Shown here piece by piece: positions 1 to 9,531 of a stretch of DNA of 64,000 bases (the stretch's first letter is position 1; the number at the start of each line of letters is the position of its first letter). Position numbers and translations under genes: made by a program. The notes below the pieces were generated by a model, which saw nothing but the letters and a program-made list of their open reading frames with translations, was not told the DNA's origin and did no database searches. Source of the DNA: Nostoc punctiforme NIES-2108 (GTDB lineage: Bacteria > Cyanobacteriota > Cyanobacteriia > Cyanobacteriales > Nostocaceae); NCBI GenBank assembly GCA_003326195.1, contig LXQE01000147.1, positions 186,001 through 250,000 of the forward strand, given 5' to 3'.

Positions 1-957
1 GCCGTGATAAATCGTTACCACACTAATATCTATATCCAGGTTATCCAGCATATAGAGGTTAAAGAAGGGAGCGCTGATGTTAACAGCAAAGCACCAGATG
101 CTCAGGTAAAGCACAAACTTCAAAAAGTTAGCATCTTTAAGGAAGCTAAAATCTATTCCTTGGGGCTGTGGGTGTGATGTGTCTGAATCCCCAACTTTTA
201 AAAGCTGCGGGTTTATATCAGTCATCCAGAACTGACAGCCCACACTGATTACCCCTAGTATGATTCCTAAAACCAAGACTATGCCATAACCTTGAAGGGT
301 TCCACCAGGCCAAGCCGATACCGCTAAACCTAGGAGAGGTAGACCAACAAGGTTAGTCAAACCGAGAATACTATTGCGAAAGCCGAAATATCGCCCTCGC
401 AATCGCTGAGGTACTAATACAGCTGACCACCCCAGCCAAGGCGCACGACCAAAAGCTTCGATGATATTAGCTACTAAGAGAATTGCTAATGTCAACTGTA
501 CTACTTGGTATCCAGTGATATGAGATGAAGTAACCAACCAAATCGCTGGTAGAAGAATCAACCATAGCAGCCGCGACGGGATGAAAATACACATAAAATA
601 CCAACGGAAACTGGTACTTCGGTTTACTAAATACGCTCCCAGTGGTTGGAGTAAATTCACCATCTGAGGGATAGCGGCGAGTAGACCAATTTCGACTGGG
701 CCAGCGCCTAACTCTAGCAAGAAATTACTGAGCAACGCGCCGCTGATGATGCTATAAAGAACCGCAGCCAAGACACTTTCATAAGTTAGTGTCCTGAGAC
801 TTTGGCGAATTTCTGGCTTAGAAATTTTTAGAAACAGTTTTGGAGTTGGAAAAAGTACCGTCTCTGTTAATGCCCTATCCTCTGAGATTTCTTGAATAGG
901 TACAGGGGGAAGAGAACTAGCTTCTACTGAAATGTCATCTTCTTGGGGCTGAACCAT
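1..957 (-). CDS. MFS transporter (C-terminus beyond window edge)
   Basis: The frame is open from an ATG at 957 to the left edge, giving the first 319 residues. An acidic, proline-rich N-terminal tail of about 50 residues is followed by repeated hydrophobic helices of major facilitator type. A cytoplasmic-loop motif of the form GRxPWLGWSAVLVPxRxRGRYFG lies near residue 155 and fits the loop 2/3 region of MFS permeases. The substrate cannot be told. The gene is incomplete here and faces away from the rest of the window, so its partners are unknown. Confidence 0.8.
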   Translation of the reverse strand, partial: MVQPQEDDISVEASSLPPVPIQEISEDRALTETVLFPTPKLFLKISKPEIRQSLRTLTYESVLAAVLYSIISGALLSNFLLELGAGPVEIGLLAAIPQMVNLLQPLGAYLVNRSTSFRWYFMCIFIPSRLLWLILLPAIWLVTSSHITGYQVVQLTLAILLVANIIEAFGRAPWLGWSAVLVPQRLRGRYFGFRNSILGLTNLVGLPLLGLAVSAWPGGTLQGYGIVLVLGIILGVISVGCQFWMTDINPQLLKVGDSDTSHPQPQGIDFSFLKDANFLKFVLYLSIWCFAVNISAPFFNLYMLDNLDIDISVVTIYHG

Positions 958-1046
958 ATTATTTAGTCAATATTTAAAGAGTTAAATTGTTATAGCTACT
1001 ATTAACCAAAATTAGCAAAACTTATATAGCATTTCCTAAGCATACA

Positions 1047-1108
1047 AGGTACATTTTAGCCCTCTCCTCGCTTGCGGGGAGGGGTTCGAGGGTGGGGTTC
1101 TTGTACCT
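1047..1108. repeat. Dispersed palindromic repeat
   Basis: The outer arms AGGTAC (1047-1052) and GTACCT (1103-1108) enclose an inner hairpin, CCCTCTCC against GGGGAGGG. The sequence resembles a G/C-rich repeat that is common between genes in filamentous cyanobacteria. No gene is associated with it. Confidence 0.5.
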
Positions 1109-1228
1109 CACTCAACCAAGAACCGCCATATAAGATTTAATCAAGAAGTTCTAAAACATTGCAATTACTTACTTGTCCACAACACTAGTCCATAGTAAAT
1201 ATTGTGGCTATAAACTGTTTTAATATAA

Positions 1229-1597
1229 GAGCATGTTTTAAAAGTGGTTGGCTGTAATTTTAGACACTTATTGATCCCCCTAACCCCCCTTAAAAAGGGT
1301 AGGGCTAGTTCATTCGATCTCTTAGGGATTTTGTCAATAGTATAAGTCAGAAAATTGCTGGATTTGGTACTCTAAAAGCTACCACCTCAACGAGTAAATT
1401 TAAGTGAGAACACCATTTTATTGTCTAATCGGATTTTTAGTCACCTGATTTATTTGCTTAAAACGCTCGTAAATCAGCGCCTTTTAGGGAATGAAACAGT
1501 CCTGCCTTCAGAAGGGGGCAAAGTCTCTAAAAATCTCCCTTTTTAAGAGGTATCTAAAACGTTTTGCTACCGACCAGAAGACTTTTAAAACATCCTC
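1229..1597. mobile_element. MITE-like element with 17-bp inverted ends and TAA target duplication
   Basis: The left end GAGCATGTTTTAAAAGT (1229-1245) is repeated inverted at 1581-1597 with one mismatch. TAA directly abuts both ends (1226-1228 and 1598-1600), as expected for a 3-bp target-site duplication. The interior has no transposase frame, so it would be a non-autonomous element or the remains of an insertion sequence. Family assignment (IS5-like) is only an inference from the 3-bp duplication. Confidence 0.6.
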
Positions 1598-2074
1598 TAA
1601 ATAACTAACATATAACTGTGGTTAGGCTTCTATCCAATAAGTCAATTATTTGACATAAAGTTAATACAAATTTTACTAGAGGCTTTAGTATAATAAAAAT
1701 TTAGCAGTTACTTAATTTTTAGTAAAGAGATAATAATAGAATTTTTTCAAAATCATTCTTGAGGATTAATACCTTTATATAGGAATATTAAAATTTAGCT
1801 TCTACTAGTACACATAGACATAAAGAATGCTGCATTTATATAACCAATAGTTAGGATTGGGGTTGAAATTTAACTTATTTGAGTAGTCTTTTTAGATAAT
1901 GTGGAGAGAAAATTTCCCAGATACGCTGTTTGTCTATTTACCTCCTAATCCCAGAGATGCTGAATAACTAATCTAAGACTAATTGCATAAGTCTTGAGAA
2001 AATTATTTTACTATAAATTTCTATCCTAGCTTTTTATCACAGGGATTGCTCCTTTCTTCAATGCACCACCCAAA

Positions 2075-2416
2075 TCAATTGGGTGCAACTCTTTTAGAAA
2101 GACGCAGAATAGAGTTTAGACAGGCATTGCAAGGGGTGAAGGGGTAATAAGAACAACGAGCTTGAATAACTTGCTTCATCAAAGGAATACTACCTTTGTA
2201 TAAAGTGAGGTGATTGCGTTTATGCTCTTGCAGCAAATGAAAGCGCCAATACTCATCCCAATCACCGCTAATGTAGAGAAAACGAAGACGTAGAACAGCC
2301 TCAGCACCAGCAAGACTCCATCTAGCCCCAATAATATCCATTCTGTCTTTAATCAAATAACGACAGGCACCCTCAATAACTCCCGTGGCGGTCGGTAATC
2401 CTGAATCAGTTATAAC
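2075..2416 (-). pseudogene. ISKra4-family transposase, 3' remnant
   Basis: The frame encodes about 114 residues matching the C-terminal part of ISKra4-type transposases: [20 protein letters not shown] followed by a [16 protein letters not shown] segment and an EYWRF stretch. The upstream catalytic part is missing: homology fades near 2416 and a stop follows at 2465-2467. No inverted ends could be found. A start at 2356 would be a TTG in mid-domain, so this is a truncated copy rather than a small gene. Confidence 0.75.
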
Positions 2417-2631
2417 ACCAAGATGAACGAGATAATTCAGGTCAACAGCACAGCAACCCGTGACTTAGATGCAAGACTCAAAAAGGTGGAGGAGTTTCAG
2501 CGCAATTTTGAAAGCTGGCAGGCGGAACTTCGCTCACGCAGCGAATAACTCTCTGGGGACTCCTTTTACTCTGATTCAAATTTATGCCACAAGTCTATTG
2601 ACTTCAGACAAATCTCTTGAGAAGCTAATAG

Positions 2632-2644
2632 TTAGTTTAACTAA
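2632..2644. promoter_or_regulatory. Candidate MarR operator upstream of efflux operon
   Basis: A perfect 13-bp dyad, TTAGTT-T-AACTAA, lies 22 bp before the GTG start of the ABC ATPase gene. The operon carries its own MarR-family regulator, and such regulators usually bind short AT-rich palindromes at their own promoter. That this regulator binds here is an inference. Confidence 0.4.
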
Positions 2645-2666
2645 TTAATAGAAGTGCATCAAACTT

Positions 2667-3518
2667 GTGACAATACTGACGGGAAAGATAAATCGATCGC
2701 AATCTCCTAGCGAACCAAAACGGTTGATTTTGGAAACTCAGGGACTCACACGCCGTTTTGGTAAGTTAACTGCCGTTAATAACCTGAGTATATCTGTGGA
2801 ACAGGGCGAAGTATTTGGACTGCTTGGTCCCAATGGTGCAGGGAAAAGTACAGTTATTAAAATGTTGACAACCTTGCTGCCTATCAGTGCAGGGAAAGCA
2901 ACCTTAGCTGGCTATGACGTGGCTCGTGAATCTAATCCTGTGAGACGGGCTATCGGCTATGTACCCCAGGCGCTCTCTGCTGATGGTAGCCTCACAGGTT
3001 ACGAAAATCTCTTAATCTTCGCCAAGCTGTATGGAATACCTGCCAAAGGACGCGATCGCCGCATCTATGAAATTTTAGAATACATGGGTTTGCAAGATGC
3101 AGCGAAGCGCTTGGTACGAAACTACTCTGGTGGGATGATCCGCAAGCTGGAAATCGGCATATCAGTTCTACATCAACCCCAAATTCTGTTTCTAGATGAA
3201 CCGACTGTCGGACTAGATCCTATCGCTCGAACTCAAGTATGGCAACTTGTACTACAACTCTGTGCTGATTACGGCACAACTATATTTTTAACAACCCACT
3301 TTTTAGAAGAAGCGGATAGCCTGTGTAACCGAGTGGCGATTATGCAGCAAGGTGAAGTTGTTACCACAGGTACACCAAGGGACTTAAAAGCTTCTTTAAA
3401 TAACCCAAATGCAACTTTGGATGATGTCTTTATTCACTATACAGGCGACCAGTTAACATCAGGAGTCAACTACCGTGACACAGCAAGAACCAGACGTACT
3501 GCTCAACGGTTGGGTTAA
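2667..3518 (+). CDS. ABC-2 type transporter, ATP-binding protein
   Basis: The 283-residue ATPase has a Walker A GPNGAGKST (about residue 54), a signature YSGGMIRKLEIG, a Walker B ILFLDEPTVGLDP and a switch histidine in TTHFLEEAD. This is the DrrA/CcmA-like subgroup that powers drug or lipid export. Start is GTG at 2667; no clear ribosome site is visible. Its 3' end overlaps the permease gene by 44 bp, pointing to coupled translation. It is first in a four-gene unit with the permease, a MarR regulator and an MFS pump, which suggests a role in efflux of toxic compounds. The substrate is unknown. Confidence 0.92.
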   Translation: MTILTGKINRSQSPSEPKRLILETQGLTRRFGKLTAVNNLSISVEQGEVFGLLGPNGAGKSTVIKMLTTLLPISAGKATLAGYDVARESNPVRRAIGYVPQALSADGSLTGYENLLIFAKLYGIPAKGRDRRIYEILEYMGLQDAAKRLVRNYSGGMIRKLEIGISVLHQPQILFLDEPTVGLDPIARTQVWQLVLQLCADYGTTIFLTTHFLEEADSLCNRVAIMQQGEVVTTGTPRDLKASLNNPNATLDDVFIHYTGDQLTSGVNYRDTARTRRTAQRLG

Positions 3519-4329
3519 AGCACCACCCACTGTCCGAGTAAATTTGATCTCTGCAATTAAAGAGCTAGTTACGAAAACCCTGGCGATCGCTGAATTGGAA
3601 ATCCGTAAACTCCGCCACGATCCCACTGATTTAGTCGTTCGGGCTGTGCAACCAGCTTTATGGCTACTAATTTTTGGGCAAGTTTTCGCCCGAACTCGCG
3701 CGATTCCTACGGGGAACTTACCCTATTTAGACTTTATTTCTGCTGGTATTTTGGCTCAGAGTATTTTGTTCGTGGCAATTTTTAGTGGTGGAATGACGCT
3801 AATCTGGGAGCGAGATTTAGGGATTGTACATAAATTTTTAGCTAGTCCTACGCCTCGCGTGGCGATGGTGTTGGGCAAAGCCCTGGCGTGTGGGGTGAGG
3901 TGCTTATCTCAGGTAATATTCATTTACGGATTAGCATTTTTATTAGGTGTCAAACTAAATCTTCATCCCCTAGCTATTCTCCAAGTACTACTGCTAGTCA
4001 TACTGGGGGCGGGTTCCTTTTGCATTTTTTCATTAATTATTGGCTGTTTGGTGAAAAGCCGAGAAAGGATGACGGGTATTGGACAATTGTTAACCATGCC
4101 GTTATTTTTTGCGAGCAATGCCATCTATCCGATTTCTTTGATGCCCAGTTGGTTAAAGTTCATTTCCCATTTAAATCCGTTGACTTATCTGGTTGACGGG
4201 TTACGTAGCACCATGCTGTTGAATGGCACTAGCATCTATGGCTTTGGTCTGGATTGTACAATTCTCTTATTCACATTAATAATTTTGGCCATCCTTGGTG
4301 GAAAACTTTATCCACGGGTGGCCATGTAA
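3475..4329 (+). CDS. ABC-2 type transporter, permease
   Basis: This 284-residue inner-membrane protein is the membrane partner of the preceding ATPase. After about 50 soluble residues it has six hydrophobic segments typical of the ABC-2 fold. The loop ERDLGIVHKFLASPTPR is the conserved coupling region of DrrB/YadH-like permeases, and the NPLTYLVDGLR segment near the end is also typical. The GTG start lies inside the ATPase gene. The pair would export one substrate, possibly a drug or lipid. Confidence 0.92.
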   Translation: MTQQEPDVLLNGWVKAPPTVRVNLISAIKELVTKTLAIAELEIRKLRHDPTDLVVRAVQPALWLLIFGQVFARTRAIPTGNLPYLDFISAGILAQSILFVAIFSGGMTLIWERDLGIVHKFLASPTPRVAMVLGKALACGVRCLSQVIFIYGLAFLLGVKLNLHPLAILQVLLLVILGAGSFCIFSLIIGCLVKSRERMTGIGQLLTMPLFFASNAIYPISLMPSWLKFISHLNPLTYLVDGLRSTMLLNGTSIYGFGLDCTILLFTLIILAILGGKLYPRVAM

Positions 4330-4348
4330 CTAGGAGAACAACAAGCCC

Positions 4349-4822
4349 ATGACCTTGGATAAACCTAATCAAGGTGCAACTTCCGAAGAATGTGCCGCTA
4401 GAGTAATGGAGACAGTTCCATTAGTGATGCGGTTTATCCGAGCGGATATGCGTGCCCATAGTGCCGCTTTTTTATCTATACCTCAATTGCGATCGCTAGC
4501 ATTTATCAACCGCAATCCTGGGGCTTCATTATCTGACCTGGCAGAGCATTTAGGTGTCACCTCTGCCACGGCATCAGCAACCATAGAACGCTTGGTACAA
4601 CGCGACTTTGTGAAACGGATTGCTCATCCTCAAGAGCGGCGGCGGGTGCTGCTCAATTTAACTGAAGATGGAAAACACCATCTCAAGCAATCCCAAGATC
4701 AAACTCGCGCTCATATTACCGATTTGCTGAAAGGTCTTTCAGAAGACCAAATTTCCAACATTGAAGAAGGCTTAACTCTACTAAAAAATGTCTTCGAGAA
4801 AACAGAACTCAAAGCCCCATAA
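4349..4822 (+). CDS. MarR family transcriptional regulator
   Basis: The 157-residue protein has the winged-helix fold of MarR: a helix-turn-helix in LSDLAEHLGVTSATASATIERL (about residues 61-82) and a wing with the DxRxR-like stretch HPQERRRVLLNLTEDG. Such proteins are dimers that repress efflux genes and let go on binding a phenolic or other ligand. It lies 19 bp after the permease gene and overlaps the following MFS gene by 35 bp, so it probably controls this operon, perhaps through the dyad at 2632-2644. Confidence 0.92.
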   Translation: MTLDKPNQGATSEECAARVMETVPLVMRFIRADMRAHSAAFLSIPQLRSLAFINRNPGASLSDLAEHLGVTSATASATIERLVQRDFVKRIAHPQERRRVLLNLTEDGKHHLKQSQDQTRAHITDLLKGLSEDQISNIEEGLTLLKNVFEKTELKAP

Positions 4823-6056
4823 CTTTGAGGTTGCACAGCACGATCCCTTTGCAGCCTTTAAGTTTCGAGACTATCGGTTATTTACCATTGGACGCATGCT
4901 GCTGTTCGTGGGGTCGCAAATGCAAACTGTAGCTATCGGCTGGGAACTCTATGAGCGGACTAACTCAGCGATCGCTTTAGGCGGTGTAGGACTGGCGCAA
5001 GTCTTGCCGATGATTGTTCTCACCTTAATTGCCGGAGATGTTGCCGATCGCCGCGATCGCAAAGTGACCATGTTACTCTCGGTAATGCTGCTAGCTCTCT
5101 GCTCCCTAGCTTTAGGGGTACTTTCCTATACTCAAGGTGCAATTTTTCTAATTTACGCCTGCTTAGTATTAACAGGTGTAGCGAGGGCATTTCTTAAACC
5201 TGCCAGTGATGCTCTGATGTGGCAATTAATACCTGTCAGTGCGTTTACGAATGCAGCTACTTGGAATAGTAGTAGCTTTCAATTAGCTGCTGTTATTGGC
5301 CCAGCCTTGGGGGGATTCGGGATTGCGCTGTTGGGAAGTGCTACAGGAGTTTATGTGTTAGCAGCGATCGCAGCCTTACTGTGTTTTATTTTAACGCTGG
5401 CGATTAAAGAGCAAAAAGTCATCCGCGCAACTGAGCCAATTTCATTTAAAGCACTTGCCGCTGGTGCTAAATTTGTTTGGCAGAATCAGTTGATTTTAGC
5501 AGCGATCACATTAGATATGTTTGCTGTATTGTTGGGTGGTGCGATCGCGCTCCTCCCAATTTTTGCCAAAGATATTTTACATGTGGGCCCAGTGGAGTTG
5601 GGATATCTACAAGCAGCCCATTCCATCGGTGCTTTGACTATGGCCATTACGCTAGCGTATTTACCACCGTTACGCAAAGCTGGCCCAGCCTTATTATGGT
5701 CAGTGGTTGGCTTTGGGATTGTCACAATTATCTTTGGACTTTCTCGTTCCTTTTGGCTATCTATGTTGATGCTGATTCTTGGTGGCGCACTAGATAGCAT
5801 TAGCGTTGTGATTCGCCATACATTAGTTCAAATCAGAACACCGGATCATTTGCGTGGTCGAGTTGCTGCTATTAATAGCGTGTTTATTAGTGCCTCCAAT
5901 GAGTTGGGAGGCTTTGAATCAGGCTTGACTGCTGCTTTATTTGGCCCGGTAATTTCCGTTGTGGGTGGTGGAATTGGCACAATTGTAGTAGTGATTGCTA
6001 CAGCTATGATTTGGCCTGGAATTCGCAAGTTAGGGGCTTTGCAAGAGTATAAATAG
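4788..6056 (+). CDS. MFS efflux transporter (EntS/MFS_3-like)
   Basis: A 422-residue permease with about twelve hydrophobic segments. It shows the MFS motif between helices 2 and 3 (DVADRRDRKVTM) and the related GRVAAINSVF stretch in the C-terminal half. The FRDYRLFTIGRMLLFVGSQMQTVAIGWELYERT beginning is typical of MFS_3/EntS-like exporters. The ATG at 4788 lies within the MarR gene, so the two are likely translationally coupled. Together with the ABC pair it makes a double-pump export operon under one regulator. Confidence 0.88.
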   Translation: MSSRKQNSKPHNFEVAQHDPFAAFKFRDYRLFTIGRMLLFVGSQMQTVAIGWELYERTNSAIALGGVGLAQVLPMIVLTLIAGDVADRRDRKVTMLLSVMLLALCSLALGVLSYTQGAIFLIYACLVLTGVARAFLKPASDALMWQLIPVSAFTNAATWNSSSFQLAAVIGPALGGFGIALLGSATGVYVLAAIAALLCFILTLAIKEQKVIRATEPISFKALAAGAKFVWQNQLILAAITLDMFAVLLGGAIALLPIFAKDILHVGPVELGYLQAAHSIGALTMAITLAYLPPLRKAGPALLWSVVGFGIVTIIFGLSRSFWLSMLMLILGGALDSISVVIRHTLVQIRTPDHLRGRVAAINSVFISASNELGGFESGLTAALFGPVISVVGGGIGTIVVVIATAMIWPGIRKLGALQEYK

Positions 6057-6791
6057 AAGTACTGATCTATTAGACATCAGATAATAAAAATCCCACCTTA
6101 GTAAGAGATAACAATCACAATTTTGTAGCTTTTACATGGGTGGTATTTTTGTTTGGTGAAAGTTGCACATCGCGTAATTAAAAGGTAGACAAACCCAGAT
6201 TTTTGGGATTATGCCTAAGTTAAATTTGCCCTTAAAGTTATACAATTGCCACTAAGCAATTGGGATGCCACCGCTACTAGCACCAAAATTTGGTGTATCG
6301 CCATTTGTAGAAATACTATACTTAGTAAAGTCAAAACTGCCTTCTTTTGGGAGAAAAATTACCTAGAGGGGGAGGGCAATAAAGCTGTTCCTTGCCTGCT
6401 AAGTGCAGCGTCTCACTCAGAAGGATAGAAAGAGGCGAGCTATGCAGAGTCTCTCATCGAGAATAAAAGGAAGAGATAAGTTAAGAATTATTCGGCGCAA
6501 GTTTAGAGACAGTTAGTATTATTAGTGACTACAATTGCCTTGCAGATGCTTTAGATTGGCTCAAAGCATTGAGTACAATAGTAGATATAAGCCAATACGG
6601 TTCAGTTAAGGCTAAAACTCTTTGCCAAAGTCAATTTTTTTAACGTAGACGCAAAGCGGCTTGCCGCAGGCTACCGCAAAGGACGCAAAGATAAGAAAGA
6701 AGTTTTTAACTGAACCGTATTGAGATATAAGCTCTGTTTCTAAATCTCAATTTTGAATAAATAATATAGATTGTTTTTATAGGTGAGCATT
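6057..6791. other. Intergenic region with a small mobile element
   Basis: 735 bp separate the MFS and VOC genes. The only clear structure is the 130-bp element at 6593-6722. An open frame at 6246-6428 has no recognisable sequence and no good ribosome site, so I do not call it. Confidence 0.6.
6593..6722. mobile_element. 130-bp non-autonomous element, 17-bp perfect inverted ends, 10-bp target duplication
   Basis: CAATACGGTTCAGTTAA (6593-6609) is present as a perfect inverted copy at 6706-6722. The flanks carry an exact 10-bp direct repeat, AGATATAAGC, at 6583-6592 and 6723-6732, abutting both ends. This is the structure of a transposed element with target duplication. The interior (ACGCAAAG units around a CGGCTTGCCGCAGGC palindrome) does not code for protein. 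A transposase encoded elsewhere, possibly IS4-like given the duplication length, would be needed to move it. Confidence 0.85.
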
Positions 6792-7466
6792 ATGAACAAT
6801 AACCTTCCATTAGATCCTAGCAAAGGTTTTAACTTAGCCGAAACTTCAATGAATAAGGAGTCGCCTTTTGTAGAAAATGATGGATTGCTATTGTATAAAG
6901 ATGAGTGCAAGACTCCAGAATTTCTAAACTCATCTTTTTGCATACATCTATTTGGTGAACGAGTTATCGTAGATCACTATGTACTGTTGTTTCCTGATTC
7001 AGAAGCTCTTACAGACTATGCTAAAGCTCTGATTAACTATGATGCCAAAATTACTGAAGGGCCAGGAAAATGGCCTGATGATTTTTGTCCTGAGCAAAAC
7101 CTATTGCCTGAAGATGCTAGCATGTACTTTCTCTCAGTCTTAATGCCGTCAGGCATGATTTTGGTACTGCTTGCACCGAATGCACCAGATGAACAGATTG
7201 CTCACTTATTCCAGGAGCAAGGTTTTAACACTGTCCATCACGTTGCCATTCTTGTTGATGATATCTATGCAGGAGCAAAAGTATGGGAAAAGAAGGGCTT
7301 TCTTCCTTTGTCTATGACTCCTCAAGAGGATGGTTCCTTGTCCCAATGGTTTTTACGCAACTGGGCAGGCCAAATTATAGAGCTTATCTGCCGCCAATTG
7401 ATAGGTAAAGAGACTTTTTCCTGTGAGAATATCACTGGTTTACGCCTTTCAGAATTAGCAGCCTAA
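6792..7466 (+). CDS. VOC (glyoxalase/dioxygenase fold) family protein
   Basis: The 224-residue protein ends in a segment typical of vicinal-oxygen-chelate folds: HHVAILVDDIYAGAKVWEKKG followed by a QWFLRNWAGQIIELICR strand. A first half, including HLFGERVIVDHYVLLF, could be a degenerate second module. Members bind a metal through His and Glu and catalyse isomerisation, ring opening or drug inactivation; here the reaction is not known. ATG at 6792 is chosen because AGGTGA lies seven bases upstream; a GTG at 6783 would add three residues. The gene stands alone. Confidence 0.65.
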   Translation: MNNNLPLDPSKGFNLAETSMNKESPFVENDGLLLYKDECKTPEFLNSSFCIHLFGERVIVDHYVLLFPDSEALTDYAKALINYDAKITEGPGKWPDDFCPEQNLLPEDASMYFLSVLMPSGMILVLLAPNAPDEQIAHLFQEQGFNTVHHVAILVDDIYAGAKVWEKKGFLPLSMTPQEDGSLSQWFLRNWAGQIIELICRQLIGKETFSCENITGLRLSELAA

Positions 7467-7489
7467 ATTCGGAATTTATAATTATTTGG

Positions 7490-9238
7490 TCAAGTATGTT
7501 CACTTCGTCGGTGGTTAGCAGCTTGCAATAACAGAGATTCTGCAAAAGCGATCGCATCAGTTGCAGATTTACCACCAGCCAACTGCGCTAGTTCTTCCCG
7601 ACGGGTGTTTAAATTATCCAAGGTAGTAACTCTGACAACAGTACGCTGTTCGGCATTGTCATTGTTGGCTTTTTTACCTTTGCCTTGATTAATAGTTTGC
7701 TTATCTACACGAAAATGCCGATCGGCCATTGCCGCAACTAAAGGTTGATGCGTAACACATAATACCTGATTGCGTTGACTTAGCTGATATAATTTTTCCG
7801 CGATCGCTTGGGCTACCCTTCCCGAAACCCCAACATCAATTTCATCAAATACCATAGTTCCAGCTACGTCAACCTGAGAAAAACAAGCTTTCAGCGCTAG
7901 TAAAAAGCGACTCATTTCCCCACCAGAGGCAACTTCTGTTAAAGGTTGCAGTGGTTCTCCGGGGTTGGAACTAAATGTAAAGGTAATTTTATCTGCTCCC
8001 ATCGCAGTTGGGAAAGCTGGTAATATCTCAACCAGAAACTTCACCTTTTCCATCGCTAGGGGCTTGAGTTCAGCTATCAAACGTGATTCTAGATTAGCAG
8101 CTGCCTTACTCCGCAGTTGAGTTAACTGATTACTTGCTTGGGTGAGTTTTTCAAAACATGCCTTTTCTTGCTGTTCCAAGTTTTCGATAGATTGTTCGCT
8201 GTCGTTAAGTTGGGCTAATTCTGCTTGGATACGTTGGTAGTAAGCGATCGCTTCGGTAAGTGTCGGCCCATACTTGCGGCAAATTTGCTTTAACTCCTGA
8301 ATTCGTTCTTCCACCTCTTCTAATCGGTGCGGATCGGCTTCCAAACCGTCCCCATAAGCATTAATTTGCCTTCCCACTTCCATTACCGCAGCTTGCGCGT
8401 CCCGCACCAATTCTAATAGGGGTTGTAGTTGGGTATCATATTCCACCATGTCATTTAATATCGCCTCACTATCTCCCAATAAATCACCTGCGGCGGGAGT
8501 TTCATTATCGTTTTGATACAAAGCCTGATAAACTTTGTAACTCATTTGTTGCAAATCGACGACATGATTTAGGCGTTCCCGTTCTTGTCCCAACTGTTCC
8601 AATTCATTAGATTCACTGAGATTGGCTGCTCCCAGTTCTTGCACTTGATAAGTGAGCAAGTCGAGTTGTTGCAACCTTTCCCGTTCTGATGTCCGGCGTT
8701 TTTCTAGTGCTAAATGCGCCTGTTGGTAACTACTAAAGCTCGTGGCGACTTTATGGCGCTGCTGCATGAGAGAGTCGCCGCCATACAAATCTAACCAGTC
8801 CCGGACTTGGGCCGATTGTCCCACTTGTACCGTTTGACCTTGGGCTGTGATTTCTACTAAGCGATCGCGCATTCCTGCCATGATTTGCCGATTTACCAAC
8901 ACACCATTCACCCGCGATCGACTACGGACATTACTCGCAGTGGCTGTGATTTCTCGGCTAATGACTACAGAATTTTCATCAAGCAAATCTATTTCTTGTT
9001 CGGTCAACCAAGCCGCTAGGGGGGCGTTGGAGGTGAAAGTAGCTTCTACCATCGCCCGACTTGTCCCCGTGCGAATGACTCGACTAGAGACTTTACCGCC
9101 CAAAGCGGCATCAATGGCATCCAAGATAATCGATTTTCCAGCGCCGGTTTCACCTGTTAACACATTTAGTCCCGCGCCAAATTCTAATTCCAATTGGTCA
9201 ATTAGAGCAAAGTTTTCAATTCTCAGGCAAAGCAACAT
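7490..9238 (-). CDS. recN: DNA repair protein RecN
   Basis: RecN is an SMC-like ATPase acting in recombinational repair of double-strand breaks. The 582-residue product has an N-terminal Walker A GETGAGKS (residues 29-36), two long coiled-coil arms, and C-terminal signature VASGGEMSRFLLALKA with Walker B MVFDEIDVGVSG. The start is set at ATG 9238, giving the family's usual MLLCLRIENFALI beginning, with GGAG upstream; an upstream in-frame extension to 9319 lacks family character. Length is normal. A short linker with NQGKGKKANNDNAEQRT near the C-terminus looks like a lineage-specific insertion. Confidence 0.95.
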   Translation of the reverse strand: MLLCLRIENFALIDQLELEFGAGLNVLTGETGAGKSIILDAIDAALGGKVSSRVIRTGTSRAMVEATFTSNAPLAAWLTEQEIDLLDENSVVISREITATASNVRSRSRVNGVLVNRQIMAGMRDRLVEITAQGQTVQVGQSAQVRDWLDLYGGDSLMQQRHKVATSFSSYQQAHLALEKRRTSERERLQQLDLLTYQVQELGAANLSESNELEQLGQERERLNHVVDLQQMSYKVYQALYQNDNETPAAGDLLGDSEAILNDMVEYDTQLQPLLELVRDAQAAVMEVGRQINAYGDGLEADPHRLEEVEERIQELKQICRKYGPTLTEAIAYYQRIQAELAQLNDSEQSIENLEQQEKACFEKLTQASNQLTQLRSKAAANLESRLIAELKPLAMEKVKFLVEILPAFPTAMGADKITFTFSSNPGEPLQPLTEVASGGEMSRFLLALKACFSQVDVAGTMVFDEIDVGVSGRVAQAIAEKLYQLSQRNQVLCVTHQPLVAAMADRHFRVDKQTINQGKGKKANNDNAEQRTVVRVTTLDNLNTRREELAQLAGGKSATDAIAFAESLLLQAANHRRSEHT

Positions 9239-9531
9239 CAAGCCAAATTCTCCATAAGGGCAGATGCCAGATATTTCTAACTTACAAGACAATAAGTATG
9301 ATCTTTCAGCAACTAGCAATACCTACTACTATTGAATTAGTATGTATGCCCGTTTAAGTGTAACAGACCTATTAGTACTAGGGAGTAGGGAGTTGGGAGA
9401 GACACGATTAATCGCTTACTAGGGAGTAAAGAGAATAGAGGGAGATGAGGAAAAAATAACCAATACCCAATTTCTAAACATATTGTTACAATACTTAATG
9501 AATGTGATCGTTCTGACTGGTGGCCTTCTTC

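Larger units (their letters stand above)
958..2074. other. Gene-poor intergenic region with repeat elements
   Basis: About 1.1 kb without a convincing gene. It holds a G/C-rich hairpin repeat at 1047-1108 and a 369-bp inverted-repeat element at 1229-1597. The remainder is AT-rich with stops in all frames that I followed. Confidence 0.6.

Noticed and set aside
2423..2548. Short plus-strand frame starting [20 protein letters not shown]
   Set aside because: 41 residues, no clear ribosome site, and it runs into repeat-like DNA. It may be the tail of a gene cut by the transposase remnant but cannot be assigned.
6246..6428. 60-codon plus-strand frame between the MFS and VOC genes
   Set aside because: No recognisable sequence and no ribosome site.
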